From NCBI GenBank assembly GCA_945888515.1, contig CAMDAD010000015.1, positions 1-64,000 on the forward strand: a stretch of DNA of 64,000 nt. Direction: 5' to 3'. Source of the stretch: Akkermansia muciniphila (lineage in GTDB: Bacteria > Verrucomicrobiota > Verrucomicrobiia > Verrucomicrobiales > Akkermansiaceae). A program made the position numbers and the translations under genes. The notes below the pieces were generated by a model. It had not been told where the DNA came from. It ran no database searches and saw nothing but the letters and a program-made list of their open reading frames with translations. This document shows, piece after piece, positions 8,400-16,853 of this stretch; the stretch's first letter is position 1, and every line of letters starts with the position of its first letter.

Positions 8400-9214
8400 C
8401 AGACGAAGTCCCAACTCCGGAGCTTGTGATCCGTCCCATCGGCTTCGTGCGTACGGGGAAGTCGGTGAAATTTGCCGCGCTTCATCAGCCCGACGAATCG
8501 GCCGAGGAGCGCAGTGTGCTGGAGTTGTTGCCGCAGGAGGAGTTTCGCCGTGGCCTACAGGATTTGGCGAGTTTCTCACGGATCTGGTTGGTGTGGTGGT
8601 TTCATCGCAATGATAGTTGGCGCTCCTTGGTGCTGCCTCCGCGTGGTCCTGCGCAGCGGCGCGGTGTTTTTGCCACGCGCTCACCGCACCGGCCGAATGC
8701 TTTGGGCATGACACCAGTGAAATTGTTAGGCATCGATGGCTTTCACCTGCACCTAGGGCCCTGTGACCTTGTGGATGGTACGCCAGTGTTTGACATCAAG
8801 CCCTACATTCCTGCCTACGATGCCTTCCCAGAGGAATCGGCGGGCTGGCTCGATGAAGTGGATACCTGGATGCGACAGGATCCCAGCTATCAGGTGGATT
8901 ACGCGCCGCTGGCTCTATCCCAGTTGGAGTGGTTGAAGACTAGCTGTGGGATTGATTTTGTGGATCGCATGGAGGAAATCTTGAGACGCGACCCCATGCC
9001 TCACCGCACGCGTCGCATTCGCAGCAAAGGGGAAGGCTTGTTTGAAATCGGATGCGGTGCGTGGCGCGCACGCTATCGCTTACTGGGAACTAACGTGTTT
9101 ATCGAGAACATCAGGTCGGGATTTCCCATCGACCTTCTCCAGCGTTTTCACTCAGAAGAAATTCCCGATCGCGACGCGCAGTTGGCGTTTCTCGAGAAGT
9201 GGTCAGCGCTCTGA
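8396..9214 (+). CDS. trmO: tRNA (N6-threonylcarbamoyladenosine37-N6)-methyltransferase TrmO
   Basis: A SAM-dependent enzyme of the TsaA/UPF0066 family that methylates t6A37 of tRNA-Thr. The signature is intact: IRPIGFVRT at the N-terminus, LASFSRIWLVWWFH, RRGVFATRSPHRPNALGMTPV (SAM and active-site loop), and VDGTPVFDIKPYIPAYD. The C-terminal part beyond about residue 150 holds the RIRSKGEG..RARYRLLGTNVFIENI stretch found in the longer form of the family. The 272-residue length is a little above the usual 230-240. It overlaps avtA by four bases at its start and the convergent lipase-like gene by 12 bases at its end. Confidence 0.93.
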   Translation: MTDEVPTPELVIRPIGFVRTGKSVKFAALHQPDESAEERSVLELLPQEEFRRGLQDLASFSRIWLVWWFHRNDSWRSLVLPPRGPAQRRGVFATRSPHRPNALGMTPVKLLGIDGFHLHLGPCDLVDGTPVFDIKPYIPAYDAFPEESAGWLDEVDTWMRQDPSYQVDYAPLALSQLEWLKTSCGIDFVDRMEEILRRDPMPHRTRRIRSKGEGLFEIGCGAWRARYRLLGTNVFIENIRSGFPIDLLQRFHSEEIPDRDAQLAFLEKWSAL

Positions 9215-9877
9215 TGGGATAGAATCACCGGACTGCACTACGCTAATGATTTCACGATGCACGCGGGGAGTGTGCATGACAAGTGGATGAGCGGGGGCCC
9301 AGACACGTCGATTTTCCGCCAGATCCCAATGCGAACTTGTCGAGGGTAGAATCACTAGATCGAGCGGCGTGCGATAGGAAATCAGCCGCAGATGTTTCAG
9401 CCGATGCGAGCTGGCCTCGAGCAATTGGAGAAATTCGCTATTTGGTCTCATCTGCCACGCGCCTTTTCCTGGATAAAAGTATGCGGTTTTGGTGCCATGG
9501 TGCGGTGTCGCAAGAGTGACGAGCGAGAGGCAATGCTCATGTCCGCCGAGTTCTTGCAAGTAGTAACGCGACACCAGCCCGCCCATGCTGTGGGCGACGA
9601 TGTGAAAATTCGCTTCCTGCCCCCATTTTTGCTCGATTTCCCGCTGCAACTGCGCGGCTAGGGTTTCGAGACCGGAGCGCGCGTCACATGGTTTCAACTT
9701 CGGCACCAGACAATCGTAACCGAGTTGCTCGAACTTTTTTTTCATAGAGACAAAACTGTAACCACTCTGAAAAATTCCGTGCACCATCACCACACGGGAT
9801 GGTTCGCTGTGTTTGGCTGAGGCCGCTGAGCAGAAAAAGCCAGTGGACAACAGCGACGATAACTTACTGAGTTTCAT
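9203..9877 (-). CDS. secreted lipase-like alpha/beta hydrolase
   Basis: I start at MKLSKLSSLLSTGFFCSAASA (base 9877), which gives a signal peptide. The mature protein opens with RVVMVHGIFQSGYSF, the oxyanion-hole HG motif, and has the nucleophile elbow IVAHSMGGLVSRYY typical of PGAP1/triacylglycerol-lipase-like hydrolases, followed by LVTLATPHHGTKTA. A histidine near the C-terminus (HPLVMHTPRVHREI) can complete the triad. Substrate is unknown; such proteins are usually lipases or esterases acting outside the cytoplasm. Its 3' end overlaps trmO by 12 bases on the other strand. It lies 41 bases downstream of the PAS-AraC regulator gene on the same strand and may be co-transcribed with it. Confidence 0.85.
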   Translation of the reverse strand: MKLSKLSSLLSTGFFCSAASAKHSEPSRVVMVHGIFQSGYSFVSMKKKFEQLGYDCLVPKLKPCDARSGLETLAAQLQREIEQKWGQEANFHIVAHSMGGLVSRYYLQELGGHEHCLSLVTLATPHHGTKTAYFYPGKGAWQMRPNSEFLQLLEASSHRLKHLRLISYRTPLDLVILPSTSSHWDLAENRRVWAPAHPLVMHTPRVHREIISVVQSGDSIPSER

Positions 9878-9918
9878 CTGATTGCCATAAGGGAGGGATC
9901 TCACAAAGTCAATCAAAA

Positions 9919-10680
9919 CTACTTACGCCGGGCGCGGTATTTGAGCGGAGTTTCGCCTGTGTGATGACGAAATTGTCGGGTAAAGGAACTCTGATCATTG
10001 AAACCGTGTTTTTCGGCGATGGCGGCCACACTCAGATCGGTCGTTAGGAGTGCATTACTGGCAGATTGGATACGAGTTCGCATGATGAAATACCCCACCG
10101 GTATACTAAAAACTTTTTGATAGAGACGATTGAGTTGACGGACGGATACATTTTCCAGCGCGGCAAGATCGTCAGGTGTGATGTGCTCGCAGTGGTGCAG
10201 TTGAATGTAGCTGATGGAGCGACTGATGCGTTTGATCTCGCTCGCGGAGTTTTCCGAATGTTGATGTGGACATGTCGTTCCGATAATTCCGATGACCTCA
10301 TCATTGCGATCAGAAATGGGAACCTTGGTGGTGATGAATAAATGGTGACCACTGCCGGGAAAAAACAAACTCTCGATTTTATTGATCAGTGGTTGGCCTG
10401 ATGTCATGACTTGCATGTCATCCTTGCGCAATTCCTCGACCGTTCGGGGTGGATGGATGTCGTGGTCACTTTTGCCGATAATCTCGGACTCATCTGTCAT
10501 GTTCAAGCGTCGCAAAATCCCCGGACCTGCCGCCATGAATCGACCTTTCCGGTCTTTCATGAAAAAGTGCACATCGGGTAATTGAGCCAGCAATGTGAAA
10601 AACGCTTGGCAGGATTCCAATTTAGCAATGAATTGATCCCGCAGGTGGCAGTCATGCGAATGTTTGCGTTTAGACTTCAT
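9919..10680 (-). CDS. AraC-family regulator with an N-terminal PAS domain
   Basis: A 253-residue DNA-binding regulator. Residues about 30-130 form a PAS domain (PDVHFFMKDRKGRFMAAGPGILRRL, SEIIGKSDHDIHPP, LFITTKVPISDRNDEVIGIIG). Residues about 155-253 form the AraC double helix-turn-helix (LSVAAIAEKHGFNDQSSFTRQFRHHTGETPLKYR). PAS-AraC proteins of this type occur in Verrucomicrobiota and Planctomycetota, often beside sugar or sulfatase genes. Here the neighbours are a secreted hydrolase and rhodanese, so the target is not clear. The PAS domain could sense a small ligand; no heme-binding signature is evident. Confidence 0.9.
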   Translation of the reverse strand: MKSKRKHSHDCHLRDQFIAKLESCQAFFTLLAQLPDVHFFMKDRKGRFMAAGPGILRRLNMTDESEIIGKSDHDIHPPRTVEELRKDDMQVMTSGQPLINKIESLFFPGSGHHLFITTKVPISDRNDEVIGIIGTTCPHQHSENSASEIKRISRSISYIQLHHCEHITPDDLAALENVSVRQLNRLYQKVFSIPVGYFIMRTRIQSASNALLTTDLSVAAIAEKHGFNDQSSFTRQFRHHTGETPLKYRARRK

Positions 10681-10719
10681 TTTATCGGTTGTCGCACCAG
10701 TTTGCGTTTCTTCGACCCT

Positions 10720-11067
10720 TCAGTAAGTCGGCACTGAGGAATCGATCTCCGCTGACCAGCGGGCGATGCCACCTTGCATCGAGAACACCGATGCACAGCC
10801 CTGATGACGCAAGTAACGTGTCGCGTGAAGCGAGCGGATGCCGTGGTGACAATAGATCACCATGGCCTTGGCTGTATCCTGCAAAAGGGCGCGCGTTGCT
10901 TCGGGAAATTCCGATAGGGGCAGGTGGCGCGCACCCTTGATCCGATTGAAATACCACTCATCGATCTCGCGGCAGTCAATCAACAGAAAATCCGCGCCGC
11001 TTTCTAACAGATCAGCAACACGTTGTGGTGAGATTTCTTCTGTGAGTGACGGATCGGCAATCATCAT
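10720..11067 (-). CDS. single-domain rhodanese-like sulfurtransferase
   Basis: 115 residues: EISPQRVADLLESGADFLLIDCRE, then WYFNRIKGARHLPLSEF, the active-site loop IYCHHGIRS and the closing GGIARWSAEID. The loop has the catalytic cysteine, followed by HHGIRS as in many GlpE/PspE-type proteins. It moves sulfane sulfur between thiols; a role in sulfur relay or detoxification is possible. Its ATG overlaps the stop of the L,D-transpeptidase gene by four bases, so it is coupled to a cell-wall gene with no obvious functional link. It is followed by the PAS-AraC gene after 39 bases. Confidence 0.9.
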   Translation of the reverse strand: MMIADPSLTEEISPQRVADLLESGADFLLIDCREIDEWYFNRIKGARHLPLSEFPEATRALLQDTAKAMVIYCHHGIRSLHATRYLRHQGCASVFSMQGGIARWSAEIDSSVPTY

Positions 11068-11672
11068 TCCACAATCACAATTGTGCCGAGCTGGGCATTT
11101 TCGAAAAACTTCTCGGCAATTTTATCAGGCATGCGGATGCAACCGTGTGAGGCGGCGTATCCTGGCAAGTATCCGGTGTGCATACCGATGCCACCATTGA
11201 AACGGAGGAAATTTTTCATAGGTGCGGGATAGTAGATGCAACCCGGTGGAATTTTATCAACGCGAATGTCCACGTTGTCATTGACCATCGCGCCTGTGGT
11301 TTTGTCTTTGAAAACGCCGTAGACACTGGAGAAGTGGTCTTTGTCTTTTTCTGTAACCTTATACTGACCGGGAGGAGTGTGCGTGCCCTCCTTGCCGGTG
11401 GAAATGCGCGAGACACTCACCAACTTGTCGCCTTTGAAGAAAAAAGCTTTTTGCTGCGCACGGTTAATCCTGATGAGAGGAGTTCCCGAGATGCCATCGC
11501 CATCCCAGTAGGATACATCGTCAGGAATCGCAGGCGCGGGACCACTACCGTGAGAGGAATACTGCAACGGGCCGAGTCCTGCGAGATAGTTGCCACGTGG
11601 ATTGGATGGCTGATTCTGGAAACAGGAACTGAACAGAGAGCAAAGTAACAAAAGAAAAATGGCGCGATCCAT
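11064..11672 (-). CDS. L,D-transpeptidase (YkuD) lipoprotein
   Basis: A 202-residue envelope protein. MDRAIFLLLLCSLFSSC is a lipoprotein signal with the lipid-carrying cysteine at about residue 17. The YkuD domain spans about residues 70-200, with the catalytic block MHTGYLPGYAASHGCIRMP containing the His, Ser-His-Gly-Cys and Arg. Enzymes of this class make 3-3 peptidoglycan cross-links or attach lipoproteins to the wall. IRINRAQQKAFFFKGDKLV and GQYKVTEKDKDH are also family-like. It is upstream of and overlaps the rhodanese gene. Confidence 0.92.
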   Translation of the reverse strand: MDRAIFLLLLCSLFSSCFQNQPSNPRGNYLAGLGPLQYSSHGSGPAPAIPDDVSYWDGDGISGTPLIRINRAQQKAFFFKGDKLVSVSRISTGKEGTHTPPGQYKVTEKDKDHFSSVYGVFKDKTTGAMVNDNVDIRVDKIPPGCIYYPAPMKNFLRFNGGIGMHTGYLPGYAASHGCIRMPDKIAEKFFENAQLGTIVIVE

Positions 11673-11803
11673 GGTGAAAAAAGGCTACGCATTTTTAAAA
11701 CAACATTCCCTCTGGGTCAAGGGAGCATTTTTTTGCCAACTTCATGGACTTTTCACGATCGCTTCAGACTCTCTTCACAGAGTCCTGCCACCATTGTCTT
11801 GTT

Positions 11804-13447
11804 ATGAAAATCAACCTCTGCTTCTGGTGCGGCTGCCTGAGTGCCCTCGCTTCTCTCTCAGCGCAAGAATCAACAACTGGCGTGCAAGGCACGGTGACGT
11901 TGCCTTATGAAACTCTACGAGCCCTCGATCGGGAAAAGGAACCTCCTCCCGTGCGCGCTCCTTTGTCGACATTGTTACAATCCGCGCATTATGTGGTCGA
12001 TCTCGCGACGACACCGCCGTCGATCACTGCGAAGATGCGCGTGCAGCATTTCGCTGATGAGTGGGCTACCACCCCTATCCTCGCTGCGGATGTATCATTG
12101 GCGGACTTGCAGCCAGCGGATGCGGTAATCTTGGTGAAAGATGACATGTTGCAATGCGTTTCTCTCGCGCGCGGCAAGCAGGAACTCAGTTTCCAGTTGA
12201 TCACCACGGAACCGAACTCTCTGGTTTGTCTGCCCTGTGTCAGTGCCACCATTTCTTTTGTTGGTATCAAACAGGGCGCGGCGCTCGAATGCATAATCAA
12301 CGACGTCGAGCAGTTGCTGCATGGCGAATCCAAGCTCGTGATACCCGCCCGTGGTGCCCGCATTTCTTGGCAGGAGGTGACACCGATGAAACAAGAGGCA
12401 CTGCCTCCTTCCGAGTGGACCTGGCGGCATGAGGTAGCAGTGGTGGAGGAAGATGGGCTGGTGGCGATGACATGTGTATCACATGCCGAAACGCAAGCTG
12501 GTGACACGCGCGAGGCACAACTGATTTTTCCATCAGATCTGAGCCATATCGAAGCGCAGAGCGATCATCTCGATCAGCAAAGCCTGCAACGTCTGGCCGA
12601 TGGATCGCAGTTACTGACATTGCGCTGGAAGGGCGAGCGCTTGACCAATCGCACCGTCCTGATCCACGGGCGGAAGCGTGTCACCCATTTGCAAGAAACA
12701 TGGCAGTTCCAAGCTCCGCGCGGGCATGCGGAAAAGTCGGATCTCGCCCAGTTCTACTTGGCTGACCAGGCACAACGAAAATTTTCTGCCGCGGGCCTGA
12801 CTGGTCCTTTCGCCCCACAGACTCTCTCGCGCATGTTGCAAACACGCATAGAGGGTAGGGCGTATTATTTGATGGAATCCCCAACGGGAGTCATTTCGAT
12901 CAAACAAACCATCATGCCCGTGGCTAGCACCGCCGATGCCTTGATGACTAAGGCCCGCTGGGAAACGCGACTCGAGTTGGACGGTGCTTCCCTCACCACT
13001 GGGCAGCTTGACATTCAGTATCGCAATGGCGCACGTCTGCCCTTACGTTTGCCAGAAAAGGCGGTGCTGCTCTCTTGTTCGGCGAATGATCAGGAAATTA
13101 TGCCGGTGATCGCGGCACCCGGCTTGTGGGAAATCTCCTTACCACAGCATCAGCAGACGATGGGGAGCACTAAGGTCATTCTTTCTTACACCGAGAGAGT
13201 AGAAAAATTCGCCCCGCTGGAAGGGCAGCTCAGTATGCGACTACCGGGCACGAGTTACTTCATCAACAGCCTGCAATGGCAGCTCACGCTACCTGCCGAA
13301 TACGCGGCGGAAGTCGCTGGAAACCTCACACGCCCCGCCACCAGCACCGCCGGATCTCATCTTATTTTGTTAGAGAAAAACCTCTGCCGCGATGAAACCC
13401 CGCAGGTGGAACTTTTCTACAACCACAGCAACCAACTCAATCGCTAA
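11804..13447 (+). CDS. secreted protein of unknown function, partner of a CreD-like gene
   Basis: I start at MKINLCFWCGCLSALASLSAQ (base 11804), a clean signal peptide; the track start 20 codons earlier has no such feature. The 547-residue product looks beta-rich and periplasmic, with repeated acidic/aromatic strands, for example in MLQCVSLARGKQELSFQLIT, LVCLPCVSATISFVGIK and RTVLIHGRKRVTHLQETWQF. No catalytic motif is recognised. The next gene begins 17 bases after its stop and encodes a membrane protein with a large periplasmic domain, so the two probably form one unit. The C-terminal half ends with FYNHSNQLNR and no anchor. I do not recognise the family. Confidence 0.7.
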   Translation: MKINLCFWCGCLSALASLSAQESTTGVQGTVTLPYETLRALDREKEPPPVRAPLSTLLQSAHYVVDLATTPPSITAKMRVQHFADEWATTPILAADVSLADLQPADAVILVKDDMLQCVSLARGKQELSFQLITTEPNSLVCLPCVSATISFVGIKQGAALECIINDVEQLLHGESKLVIPARGARISWQEVTPMKQEALPPSEWTWRHEVAVVEEDGLVAMTCVSHAETQAGDTREAQLIFPSDLSHIEAQSDHLDQQSLQRLADGSQLLTLRWKGERLTNRTVLIHGRKRVTHLQETWQFQAPRGHAEKSDLAQFYLADQAQRKFSAAGLTGPFAPQTLSRMLQTRIEGRAYYLMESPTGVISIKQTIMPVASTADALMTKARWETRLELDGASLTTGQLDIQYRNGARLPLRLPEKAVLLSCSANDQEIMPVIAAPGLWEISLPQHQQTMGSTKVILSYTERVEKFAPLEGQLSMRLPGTSYFINSLQWQLTLPAEYAAEVAGNLTRPATSTAGSHLILLEKNLCRDETPQVELFYNHSNQLNR

Positions 13448-13464
13448 TTCCATTTTTCCATCAT

Positions 13465-14664
13465 ATGAAACTTCAGCATCTATTCGCTACCGCTGGGATC
13501 CTCGTGGTCACCACTCTCGCTTGGTTCATTCTCGGCTCTGCCATTCAATCGCGCAGTCAAGTAACCTGCTCCGATATGAGACGAGAGGTCTCGCAAGTGT
13601 GGGGCCCGCAGTTGGAACAAGAGCATCCGCATGCTTTTTACCGCTCACCCAACGTGCCAAATGGAAAGGCGTTGATCCAATCGGAAAAAAGCCGGGTCAA
13701 AGCGGTGATCGACTACGCGCCGAAAAAACGCGGCCTGATGCGGCATCGCACCTACGATGTCGATTTTGAGGGCGTCTATTCTTTCCGCAATCCCACCCGC
13801 ATTCCACAGACCTTGTTCGTGCAGTTTCCCTTGCCCGCGACGCAGGGCTTGCGCGGAGTGCAGATCATGCTCGATGGCAAAAATGCTGATGTCCGCCGCG
13901 CGCAAGACGGTGCCTTGGAATTAGCTGTGGAGGTTGCCGCTGCTACTGCGGTGGAATTGAAGGTGGTTTATCAAACGAATGGCACAGACGCGTGGCTCTA
14001 TCAATTTCCGCATCCGGAGCGAGTGCAAGACTTCGAGCTTTTCATGAAAACCGACTTTCCTGAATACAGCTTCCCGAATGGTTGTGGCTCGGCGACGAAG
14101 CGCGATGAGATTGCCTGCGAGTTCATTTGGGCCTATCAGCCTGATGTCTTGTCGGCGCCGAACATCGGCATGGAAATGCCCAAGCTGCTCAACCCCGCGC
14201 CTGTGGCATCACGCATTTCGTTTTTCGCCCCTGTATCGTTACTTTTTTTCGTCACGGTGCTGTTGTTGTTAGGTTCGCTGCGCGGCGTGACTCTGCACCC
14301 GATGCACATCTGTTTTGTATCTGCCGGATTTTTCGCCTTCCAATTGTTGTTCGCGTATCTCACGGATGTGATTCCTCTGTATGTTGCTTTCGCCATCTCG
14401 GCCGTGGTTTCCGTGGCATTGGTTTGCGGTTACCTGCGCGCCGTGGGTGGACCACGCCTGCTTCGTATCGCCTTGCCCGCCCAGGTCGGCTACATGGTGT
14501 TGTTCAGTGTCTCGTTTTTTTTCGATGGCATGACTGGCCTCACCATCGCGATCGGTTCAGTGATCACCCTCGGGTTGTTGATGAAAGTGACAGCCAAGAC
14601 CTCGTGGAAAGAAGTCTTTGCTCCTCAGAAACGTCCTGTGCCTCCGGTTCTTCCCAGTCTCTGA
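13465..14664 (+). CDS. CreD-like inner-membrane protein
   Basis: A 399-residue protein with one N-terminal helix (LFATAGILVVTTLAWFILG), a periplasmic beta-rich domain (about residues 35-235: HRTYDVDFEGVYSFRNPTRI, TLFVQFPLPATQG) and about six C-terminal helices (from about residue 245). The C-terminal block, with LHPMHICFVSAGFFAFQLLF and YLRAVGGPR, resembles the end of the inner-membrane protein CreD, although the family is short of a known biochemical role. The periplasmic segment PEYSFPNGCGSATKRDEIACEFIW has two cysteines that may form a disulfide. It is 17 bases downstream of the secreted protein at 11804 and probably acts with it in the envelope. Confidence 0.72.
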   Translation: MKLQHLFATAGILVVTTLAWFILGSAIQSRSQVTCSDMRREVSQVWGPQLEQEHPHAFYRSPNVPNGKALIQSEKSRVKAVIDYAPKKRGLMRHRTYDVDFEGVYSFRNPTRIPQTLFVQFPLPATQGLRGVQIMLDGKNADVRRAQDGALELAVEVAAATAVELKVVYQTNGTDAWLYQFPHPERVQDFELFMKTDFPEYSFPNGCGSATKRDEIACEFIWAYQPDVLSAPNIGMEMPKLLNPAPVASRISFFAPVSLLFFVTVLLLLGSLRGVTLHPMHICFVSAGFFAFQLLFAYLTDVIPLYVAFAISAVVSVALVCGYLRAVGGPRLLRIALPAQVGYMVLFSVSFFFDGMTGLTIAIGSVITLGLLMKVTAKTSWKEVFAPQKRPVPPVLPSL

Positions 14665-14691
14665 CAAATGCCAGGCCTTTCCCTGCGAGAA

Positions 14692-16302
14692 TCATGGGGC
14701 CGGAGGAACCACGCCTTCGGTCCATGATTCTCCTCGCTCGACGATACGGTGCTCTTTTGCCATGGGCGGAGTCTCGCGTATTTTCATCAGAGTGGAACCT
14801 CCGCAAGATTCCACCGCTTCACCGACATCGTGCCATTGCTTTCCGTCTGGTGAGCTTTGCCATTGATAAATCCGGGCGGGGCGTGCGTGGAAGCGGATTT
14901 CTCTTGATCCAGCTTCTTCTGAGATGAGGGGCTCGCAGCGAAAATCTTCTGGCTTTGATCGGCGACGGAATTGCGGAACCCGGGCAAATGCATGATAGTT
15001 CGCATCATGTCCCGCATGGGGTGGACCGTTTGGACTCTGCCACGCGGCGCGCACCGTAAGCAGAAGATCTTCGCCCTCGATCAAAAACCATGGATACTGC
15101 AGCCCGAATGTTGTGTGGAAATACTTGCCAGAAATCGGTCCCTGAAATGCGGATCGGACGGTTGCGGTGTCTTCGGCATAGAGTCGATGGTCGTGCATGA
15201 TGATTCGTTCGATCGACCAATCAGTTAGGTTCGCCGATGAAACAAGAGCGAGCACTCCACGAAAACGCTCGGCGTTGTAGCGATCGTTTCGAAAGCGCCG
15301 GGGAATGTAGTTGCAGACCGACCAATAGCGGTTGCTGACGTTGTCATATCGGATAAGGAAACGAAGACCTCCTCCCGGAAAGTGGATGAAGCCTGAAGGA
15401 TGATTTTTTCGCGAATCATATGTCTCGGGAGTGAAATGGATGCGTGGGGGGGATGATGTCGCAGGTTCGACGTGAATCAAAGCGGCTATGCCACCGATAC
15501 CCGCGCCGTTCGGATGCCGATGATCGACGCGGAGGGAGGCGAGCAAATGGCCCTCGCGGGTAACAAGGGGAGATCCCTCCAACCAACCGCGAAAAGTGCC
15601 TTGTAACCATGACGAATCTGCCGTGAGTGTGTTAGAGGATTGCCAAGTATCGGCTTTTAAAAGATCGGCGTGAGGTCCTGCGTGGATGACCTTAATTTGA
15701 TTGTCCGCCCAGCGGGGCGATCGCTGGTTTTCCAATACAGCCCAGAATCCACTGCGATCTCTAAATACCAAGGGACCGCATGCCCATGTCTTACCATGCT
15801 CTGGCGCGAGCAACCTACCACGTTTCTCATCGACCATGGTCCAAGACTTACCGTGATCATCGGAGCGACGAATCACGAGGGGGCCGCTGATGCTCGCCGC
15901 TCCCATGCTGAAGAGTTTTTGGTCATCCTGAAAGAGGGCTTGCCAATACACACCCTCATCGTCGGTTCCTGGTTGGGTGAGATTTCGCATTTCCCCCTCC
16001 ATGTTCCACGTTTTGCCCTCATCACGAGAGCGAACAAAAAAAGTCTGGCCTATTTTGCCTTCACTCGATTTTGGCCCAAACCAATCATGACTGGAAAGCA
16101 AGCTGCCATCGGCGCAACGCGTCAGCATAGGTGACCCCAAATAACGGCCAGATGAGGCTGGGCTGTAGGCAATGACAATGCCCGGTATTTCTGTGGGAAA
16201 TGAGGAACGTTGGGCGGGAAGGGGATGGAAAGGGAATAGCAAACAGCCTGCGCACCATCGCAGAATAGGTGCTATCGTAGGGATTCTTTTGGGCTGAGTC
16301 AT
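14692..16302 (-). CDS. secreted BNR-repeat (sialidase-like) protein
   Basis: About 536 residues from MTQPKRIPTIAP (base 16302; the track uses a GTG five codons before). An N-terminal hydrophobic stretch (ILRWCAGCLLFPF) followed by LPAQ is a signal peptide. Asp-box motifs SRDEGKTWNM and SDDHGKSWTM, spaced as in six-bladed sialidase propellers, put it in the exo-alpha-sialidase/BNR group. Verrucomicrobiota carry many such proteins near glycan genes and most are not proven sialidases. An arginine triad is not confirmed by eye. It is convergent with the CreD-like gene (27-base gap) and near the tRNA gene. Confidence 0.82.
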   Translation of the reverse strand: MTQPKRIPTIAPILRWCAGCLLFPFHPLPAQRSSFPTEIPGIVIAYSPASSGRYLGSPMLTRCADGSLLSSHDWFGPKSSEGKIGQTFFVRSRDEGKTWNMEGEMRNLTQPGTDDEGVYWQALFQDDQKLFSMGAASISGPLVIRRSDDHGKSWTMVDEKRGRLLAPEHGKTWACGPLVFRDRSGFWAVLENQRSPRWADNQIKVIHAGPHADLLKADTWQSSNTLTADSSWLQGTFRGWLEGSPLVTREGHLLASLRVDHRHPNGAGIGGIAALIHVEPATSSPPRIHFTPETYDSRKNHPSGFIHFPGGGLRFLIRYDNVSNRYWSVCNYIPRRFRNDRYNAERFRGVLALVSSANLTDWSIERIIMHDHRLYAEDTATVRSAFQGPISGKYFHTTFGLQYPWFLIEGEDLLLTVRAAWQSPNGPPHAGHDANYHAFARVPQFRRRSKPEDFRCEPLISEEAGSREIRFHARPARIYQWQSSPDGKQWHDVGEAVESCGGSTLMKIRETPPMAKEHRIVERGESWTEGVVPPAP

Positions 16303-16441
16303 GGGCTGGAGTCTCACATTTTTGCTACATGGCCACAGCCCTGTGCGAAGGCGGAGACATTTTATTCAACGGATGGTATTTTCACTACGTTTCATTCCCG
16401 GCTTGAATTTCTGATTTTTTGTCAGCATGCTGTGCCCGCAC

Positions 16442-16515
16442 GTGCCCGTAGCTCAGTTGGATAGAGCTCCCGCCTTCTAAGCGGATTGTCGCAGGTTCGA
16501 ATCCTGCCGGGCACG
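16442..16515 (+). tRNA. trnR: tRNA-Arg (anticodon UCU)
   Basis: A full cloverleaf: acceptor GTGCCCG paired with CGGGCAC, D-arm GCTC/GAGC, anticodon arm with loop CTTCTAA giving anticodon TCT, and T-arm GCAGG-TTCGAAT-CCTGC, with discriminator G. Anticodon-stem position 27-43 is C-A, a mismatch. CCA is not encoded; a short T run follows and probably ends transcription. It reads AGA and AGG. Confidence 0.96.
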
Positions 16516-16853
16516 CTTTTTTATTACGATGGACCCAAGGTGAGTCGATCCTACAAAAAACGGGCCGTTGGTTACGTGATGCTCACAGAAAAGTCTAGAC
16601 AACTGGGTGCGCTCAGCATGGAGTAAAGATCAGCGTGGACGATTAAGTCCGCTGGACGAACAACTTCTTTATCGAGAGGTAAAAAAAGTGTTCAATACGA
16701 GGAAATCTTCCTCAAAGAGCAAACCTCGATTTCCGCACTTACATGGGGCTTACTTTCATCATAGGCGTATGATTTTTTTGGGAACATTGCGCATTATGCA
16801 ACTTTTTCGTCATACCCCACGGAATGATGCTTTGAGAGAGGTCCCTCAGATCG
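16516..16853. other. intergenic region with no supported gene
   Basis: About 340 bases between tRNA-Arg and the 3' end of rarA. A 98-codon frame (16607-16903) reads through it but shows no recognisable motif and overlaps rarA, so I do not call it. No hairpin with a T run is evident apart from the T stretch after the tRNA. Confidence 0.6.
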
